Origin: Gammaproteobacteria bacterium
GTDB taxonomy: Bacteria > Pseudomonadota > Gammaproteobacteria > SZUA-140
Reading direction: 5' to 3'
DNA length: 48,161 nucleotides
Assembly: GCA_020845975.1 (NCBI GenBank)
Contig: JADLET010000079.1
Location: 1-48,161 of the forward strand
The position numbers were made by a program, and so were the translations under genes. Below are positions 44,291 to 48,161 of this stretch, piece by piece; the stretch's first letter is position 1, and every line of letters starts with the position of its first letter. The notes beneath the pieces were generated by a model that saw only the letters and a program-made list of their open reading frames with translations, searched no databases and was not told the origin of the DNA.

Positions 44291-44314
44291 CCGGGGCGGT
44301 TTGAGCCGCCCCGG
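44291..44314 (-). terminator. fliC transcription terminator hairpin
   Basis: CCGGGGCGG and CCGCCCCGG form a perfect 9-bp GC-rich stem with a 6-base loop, 22 bases after the fliC stop codon. It has no strong U-run on the minus strand, so it may also act as a stabilising mRNA 3' end. Confidence 0.65.
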
Positions 44315-44336
44315 ACTGCCAGTTTGTTTACCGAAC

Positions 44337-46187
44337 TTACTGCAGGAGCTGGAGCACCAGCTGCGGCAGGGAGTTGGCTTGCGACAGGATCGACACACCG
44401 GCCTGCTGCAGGATCTGCGCCTTGGTCAGCGTTGCGGTTTCCGCTGCGAAGTCCGTATCGAGGGTACGCGAACGGGCGGCGCTCAGGTTTTCCACCGTGG
44501 CGGACAGGTTCGAGATCGTCGACTGGAAACGGTTCTGGATCGCACCCAGGCTACCGCGGATGGTCGCAATCTGCGCCAGCGCGCCGTCGATGACCGAGAT
44601 CGCCGAGTTGGCGCCGTCGATATCCGAGATATCCACATTGGCCAGCTGGGTCAGGGCCGTGGAGGCGGACTGCAGACCGGCCGCCGTCAACTGTGCCGTC
44701 GTACCGGTGAACGTGAAGTTCTTGTCGGAGCTCAGGGTCAGTGATCCGCCCGTTACCACCTGGGTAGCACCAGCGGCATCCGTACCCGCGGTCTCCGTGC
44801 TCTGCACGATCACACCAACGCCGTCGGCCACGCTCTCCGCGTAACCCAGGGTCTCGGCACCGACCTTGTCGTTGGTCAGGGTGACAACACCGGCCGCCGC
44901 GCTGGCGGAGGCCGTGGTCGTACCGAGGGCGCGCTGCGCATTTATGGCGTTGGTAAGGGCGGTAGCCACGGCGGATTCATCGCCCGCCAAGGCTACGCCG
45001 ACACCAACATTGGAACCACTGTAGGTGCCAGCCGAGTTGTAGAACTCGTAGGTCAGGCCGTCGACTGTCACCGTGTCGCCCACTGCGATCTCGTTGCCGG
45101 TGGTGGTACCGGTGGCGACAAAGGTGGCGCTGGTGTGGATGGTCAGGGTCTGGGTGTTGTTCCCGGTCGGGTTGGCCTCGGTGGCGGCATCCAGACCGAC
45201 GGCGTTGAAGATGTCGGTCACGACCTGGGCCGTGCCGGCGCCGCCAGCGGAGATGGTGATATCGCGGCCATCCGTGGCGGTCAGGGTCAGCACGCCGGTC
45301 GACTGGTTGGCCTCGGCGGTCACGCCGGTCTGGTTGGAGACTGCGTTGATCGCCGTCACAGAGTTGTTGGCCTGCTGTACCGCAGTCGCACCCGAGGCGA
45401 TCGAGCCCACGGCGATACCGTTGATCTCGAGTTCACCGTTGCCCAGGCTGACACCGGCGATCGGCGCCACGCCTGTCAGGGAGTTGGTCGCGGTCGCGGT
45501 CACGCCGGTCTGGGTCGTCACGGCATTGATGGCCGTGGCCTTGGCGGCGGCGCTGCCGGCGTGGACTCCGGCGGCGGTCGTCTGAACGGAGGCGGCAACC
45601 GCCACGCCGTTGATGCTCAGATCGGCACCGTCGAAGGCCACGGTGCTGACGCTCTGGGCACCGGTCGCCTGATAGGCGCCCAACAGGTTTGTGGTTGCAC
45701 CGGAGATGCTCAGGGATATGACCTGGTTCGCCTCGGCGCCGACCTGGAACTGGGCCGCCGAGAAGGAACCGTCGAGGATGCGCTGGCCATTGAACGAGGT
45801 CGTCTGCGCGTTGCGCTGAATCTCGCTCAGCAGCTGCTGGGCTTCGGCGTTGAGAGCGGCGCGGTCGGAGACCGAGTTGGTCGAGTTGGCGGACTGAATC
45901 GCCAGTTCGCGGATACGCTGCAGTGAACTGCCCGCTTCCCCTAGGGCGCCTTCGGCCGTCTGCGCCAGCGAGATACCGTCATTCGCGTTACGGACCGCCT
46001 GGTTCAGACCGCGAATCTGAGTGGTGAATCGCTCGGAGATCGCGAGACCGGCGGCATCGTCCTTGGCGCTGTTGATGCGCAAACCGGAAGAGAGACGCTG
46101 TAGCGAAGTAGCTAACTCGCCCTGGGTCTTGTTCAGGTTGCGCTGAGCATTAAGTGAGGCAACGTTGGTGTTAATAATTTGCGGCAT
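44337..46187 (-). CDS. fliC: Flagellin
   Basis: The 616-residue filament subunit. The N-terminal D0/D1 region (MPQIINTNVASLNAQRNLNK, SSGLRINSAKDDAAGLAISE) and the C-terminal D1/D0 region (AQIATIRGSLGAIQNRFQST, ILQQAGVSILSQANSLPQ) are fully conserved. LQRIRELAIQ near residue 90 matches the TLR5-recognised motif of gammaproteobacterial flagellins. The variable middle (about residues 165-510) contains two related copies of a flagellin IN-type motif (INGVAVAAS and INGIAVGSI) and is rich in Ser, Thr and Ala. The ATG at 46185-46187 follows AAGGAAA. A sigma-28 promoter lies at 46293-46319. Confidence 0.97.
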   Translation of the reverse strand: MPQIINTNVASLNAQRNLNKTQGELATSLQRLSSGLRINSAKDDAAGLAISERFTTQIRGLNQAVRNANDGISLAQTAEGALGEAGSSLQRIRELAIQSANSTNSVSDRAALNAEAQQLLSEIQRNAQTTSFNGQRILDGSFSAAQFQVGAEANQVISLSISGATTNLLGAYQATGAQSVSTVAFDGADLSINGVAVAASVQTTAAGVHAGSAAAKATAINAVTTQTGVTATATNSLTGVAPIAGVSLGNGELEINGIAVGSIASGATAVQQANNSVTAINAVSNQTGVTAEANQSTGVLTLTATDGRDITISAGGAGTAQVVTDIFNAVGLDAATEANPTGNNTQTLTIHTSATFVATGTTTGNEIAVGDTVTVDGLTYEFYNSAGTYSGSNVGVGVALAGDESAVATALTNAINAQRALGTTTASASAAAGVVTLTNDKVGAETLGYAESVADGVGVIVQSTETAGTDAAGATQVVTGGSLTLSSDKNFTFTGTTAQLTAAGLQSASTALTQLANVDISDIDGANSAISVIDGALAQIATIRGSLGAIQNRFQSTISNLSATVENLSAARSRTLDTDFAAETATLTKAQILQQAGVSILSQANSLPQLVLQLLQ

Positions 46188-46596
46188 TTTCCTTTCTCCT
46201 AGATTCCTGGCAGACCCATGCTACCCGGAAGATGTTGTCTACAGCGGATATACTCCCCATGCGTTTGGCAGTATTTACCGCTCCCGACGAAGCTATCGGC
46301 GCTGCCAAATCTTTCTTTAAGAAATCTGACCCAGTCCACACTGGTGTGATAAAAAAACGTGACTGCGGCCCAGACAAAGAGAGTTTTTCTTTAAAAACAA
46401 CAAGGTAAAAACAGGATTGGCGAACGGGGATCTCGGCCTGGAGATGTAATGGCGGGCAAATGAGGCCAATAATGGAAAATATTTCCCCGAGATTTTCTGA
46501 TCCCGGGACCAAACGGAATCAAAATCCCGAGCGAAGGCTGGCGGGGACTCTATATATATCTGGATACGGAGACGTGTGGCAACGCGACCCGGGGAC
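46188..46596. other. fliC upstream region
   Basis: A 409-base AT-richer gap holding the sigma-28 promoter (46293-46319) and the 98-base fliC leader. Between 46320 and 46596 I see no gene; an imperfect inverted repeat (GATTTTCTGAT against ATCAAAATC) lies near 46490-46530 downstream of the transferase gene. Confidence 0.5.
46293..46319 (-). promoter_or_regulatory. Sigma-28 (FliA) promoter of fliC
   Basis: On the minus strand TAAAGAAA-N11-GCCGATAG matches the FliA consensus TAAAGTTT-N11-GCCGATAA closely and with exact spacing. Transcription would begin near 46286. Confidence 0.9.
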
Positions 46597-48161
46597 TTAC
46601 CGCGGGTTCCGGTAACCCAGGAGCCCCAGTGCCGCGCGGTAATCCGCATTGCCCGCGAATCGCGCCAGCACGGCAGAATCGGGCCGGCGCCGGGACGAGC
46701 CCCGGATCTCCCGCCCGCCAGTCCCCGGCCCGGTATCACCCGTGATCTTGTCATAGTCCGGCCAGGCATCAACAAAGCGGGCGTCGTAGGGTAATCCAAG
46801 CATATCGCACAACTGCTCCATGACAGGTTCGGGACGTACGACGAAATCCTCGTAACGCACGAAACCAATGTTCACGCACTGCTCCGCATAACGCAGATAA
46901 CCGCGCAGGAAGTCTTCAAGCGACAGCTTCCCCCGCACCAGCGACAGACGTGAGAGACTGATCCATTGGTCAACAGGATGGCGCGTCAGCGCGGCGCGAT
47001 GCAGCCGGAACAACCCGCTGAATCCGAGCACATTGGCTGTAGTGAACTCGCAGGTCGGCTCCTGTGTAAAGGGAACGGCGTGGAAATCGAGATGCGCCCA
47101 ATCACGCACCACGAGATGCCGGCCGAGTTCGCGGCAGCGCTGCTCGATCAGATCAATCTCGCGGACGAAATTCATCCTGCCACCCTGACGCATCTCGCGC
47201 ATCCGTTCCGCATCGAAAAGGTGGAACCAGTCCTGCGCCTGCTTCATGGGATGGAACCGGGTACCGCCCTTGGGATGAATCTCGCTCAACAGAACGATAT
47301 CCTGCATGCAACCCAGACAACGAGACATCAGTGTGCCGCCAGAACGGGCAAGATTGTGTAGGACGCGGACCGGCCGCTGTTCCGGCGCGCACTCCCGCTC
47401 CAGCGCCTCGATGATCTCAACACCTTCCAGGGCTACCGGTCGCGCACGCAGCGCGGCACGCCGCCCGTCCACATAGTCGCTGCAGAATCCGAGCCCGTCG
47501 ATCAGTTCCAGCACCGCCGCAGCGTCACCGTTGTCGTATTCCGTCCGGCCTGCAAGCAGGCGGTCACGCAATTCCAGCAATACCGCGAGCACCCACCGCG
47601 CAGGATCTCCGGCAGGATCGAAACGTTCATACCCGGATAGCACAGGGAGAAATGGTTCCGACAGATCAACAACATTTCCCGCCATCACGTGCTCGATCAG
47701 ATCCTGCAGGATCGGTAGAACATCCTCCGTCTCAGCGAGTTCGCTTGCGATCCTCAGAAAGGTCTGCCCCGCGCAAATATCGGGCTTGGACTCCAGCCTC
47801 CGCCGTAGCAGGTCACAGGCCTGATCCAGTTTCCGGCGACGATCCGCGGCATCATCTGCCTGCGCCTCGACATAAAGATCCATCGCCTGCTGATGGCACA
47901 ACCAGCGCGCCGTATTCGCCTGTGCCTCCATATGGGACAGCCACGATGGCAGCAGATTCTGGATATAGGGCTTGTTCTGTACGAAGTCGACCCAGGCACC
48001 TGCCCGCGCAGGGACCGCCAGATACGACGAACCGCCGGTTTTCTCCCTCCACATGGAGCGATAGAGGTCCTCGAGCTGGCGTGTGAAGCGCGCCGGGTCG
48101 CACAGGATCGAACCCCGTATCGCCCCGGGGATCCGCCCCCGCAGGGCCGACAGCGACCCAA
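46597..48161 (-). CDS. Glycosyltransferase (OGT/SPINDLY-like C-terminus) fused to a sulfotransferase domain, 5' part beyond the window
   Basis: An open frame runs uninterrupted to the window edge, leaving at least 520 residues visible. The first 35 visible residues (RFTRQLEDLYRSMW, positions about 48050-48090) resemble the final helix of GT41/OGT-like glycosyltransferases. About 200 helical residues follow (TPR-like or linker). The last 260 residues (about 47370 to the stop) form a sulfotransferase domain: VLHNLARSGGTLMSRCLG as the 5'-phosphosulfate loop, LTRHPVDQWISLSR as the 3'-phosphate motif and FVRYEDFVVRPEPVMEQLCD near the end. It lies upstream of fliC on the same strand, which suggests flagellin modification. 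An ATG at 48052-48054 is in frame but would cut the OGT-like end. Confidence 0.75.
   Translation of the reverse strand, partial: GSLSALRGRIPGAIRGSILCDPARFTRQLEDLYRSMWREKTGGSSYLAVPARAGAWVDFVQNKPYIQNLLPSWLSHMEAQANTARWLCHQQAMDLYVEAQADDAADRRRKLDQACDLLRRRLESKPDICAGQTFLRIASELAETEDVLPILQDLIEHVMAGNVVDLSEPFLPVLSGYERFDPAGDPARWVLAVLLELRDRLLAGRTEYDNGDAAAVLELIDGLGFCSDYVDGRRAALRARPVALEGVEIIEALERECAPEQRPVRVLHNLARSGGTLMSRCLGCMQDIVLLSEIHPKGGTRFHPMKQAQDWFHLFDAERMREMRQGGRMNFVREIDLIEQRCRELGRHLVVRDWAHLDFHAVPFTQEPTCEFTTANVLGFSGLFRLHRAALTRHPVDQWISLSRLSLVRGKLSLEDFLRGYLRYAEQCVNIGFVRYEDFVVRPEPVMEQLCDMLGLPYDARFVDAWPDYDKITGDTGPGTGGREIRGSSRRRPDSAVLARFAGNADYRAALGLLGYRNPR

Noticed and set aside
48052-48054. ATG at 48052-48054 as the real start of the transferase gene
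   Set aside because: The frame stays open and protein-like to the window end, and the upstream residues fit the last helix of an OGT-like domain, so the gene very likely begins outside the window.

Overview
The window is a 48 kb chromosomal piece of a GC-rich, motile gammaproteobacterium. Gene order in the flagellar block closely follows the Pseudomonas and Ectothiorhodospira/Chromatiales type: fliC-flaG-fliD-fliS-fliT, fleQ, fleSR, fliE to flhB, flhA, flhF-fleN-fliA, motCD. Housekeeping proteins (CarAB, HinT, TsaB, YoaA, YqiB-like) are also gammaproteobacterial in type. I cannot name a genus from the sequence alone; a Chromatiales-like environmental bacterium is my best guess.

Positions 1-7300, all on the minus strand, are housekeeping: the 5' end of carB, carA (TTG start, structured leader), a DUF1249/YqiB-like protein, a 49-residue membrane protein, a VanZ-like membrane protein, a HIT hydrolase, tsaB, a YoaA/DinG helicase, and upstream of it a conserved protein with a restriction-endonuclease-like core. 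Positions 7400-14900 are mixed: a phosphotransferase/P-loop kinase fusion (+), the AmmeMemoRadiSam set (amrS on minus, amrB-amrA on plus), a GYF-like/membrane/pentapeptide-repeat protein (-), and a receiver-like/degenerate GGDEF/EAL protein (+).

Positions 14900-46200 form one flagellar super-cluster, entirely on the minus strand and read right to left. It starts with flagellin (sigma-28 promoter), then flaG, the filament cap and its chaperones, a PilZ-like protein, the master regulator FleQ (sigma-70 promoter with a palindrome at the predicted start point), the FleSR two-component system (sigma-54 promoter), fliEFGHIJK (sigma-54 promoter), fliLMNOPQR-flhB (consensus sigma-54 promoter), flhA, flhF-fleN-fliA, motCD, a 59-residue protein and a DUF2802 protein. 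The promoters fit the four-tier FleQ > sigma-54/FleSR > FliA hierarchy known from Pseudomonas. The chemotaxis genes that usually sit between fliA and motCD, and the CheW/ParC group after motD, are absent here, although FliM keeps its CheY-binding peptide. Rod and hook (flg) genes are not in the window.

Upstream of flagellin, at the right edge, is a large incomplete gene. The visible part begins with what looks like the C-terminal end of an OGT/SPINDLY-type (GT41) glycosyltransferase, followed by a helical linker and a PAPS-type sulfotransferase domain. Its position next to fliC suggests a flagellin glycosylation-plus-sulfation enzyme, and this is the most unusual item seen.
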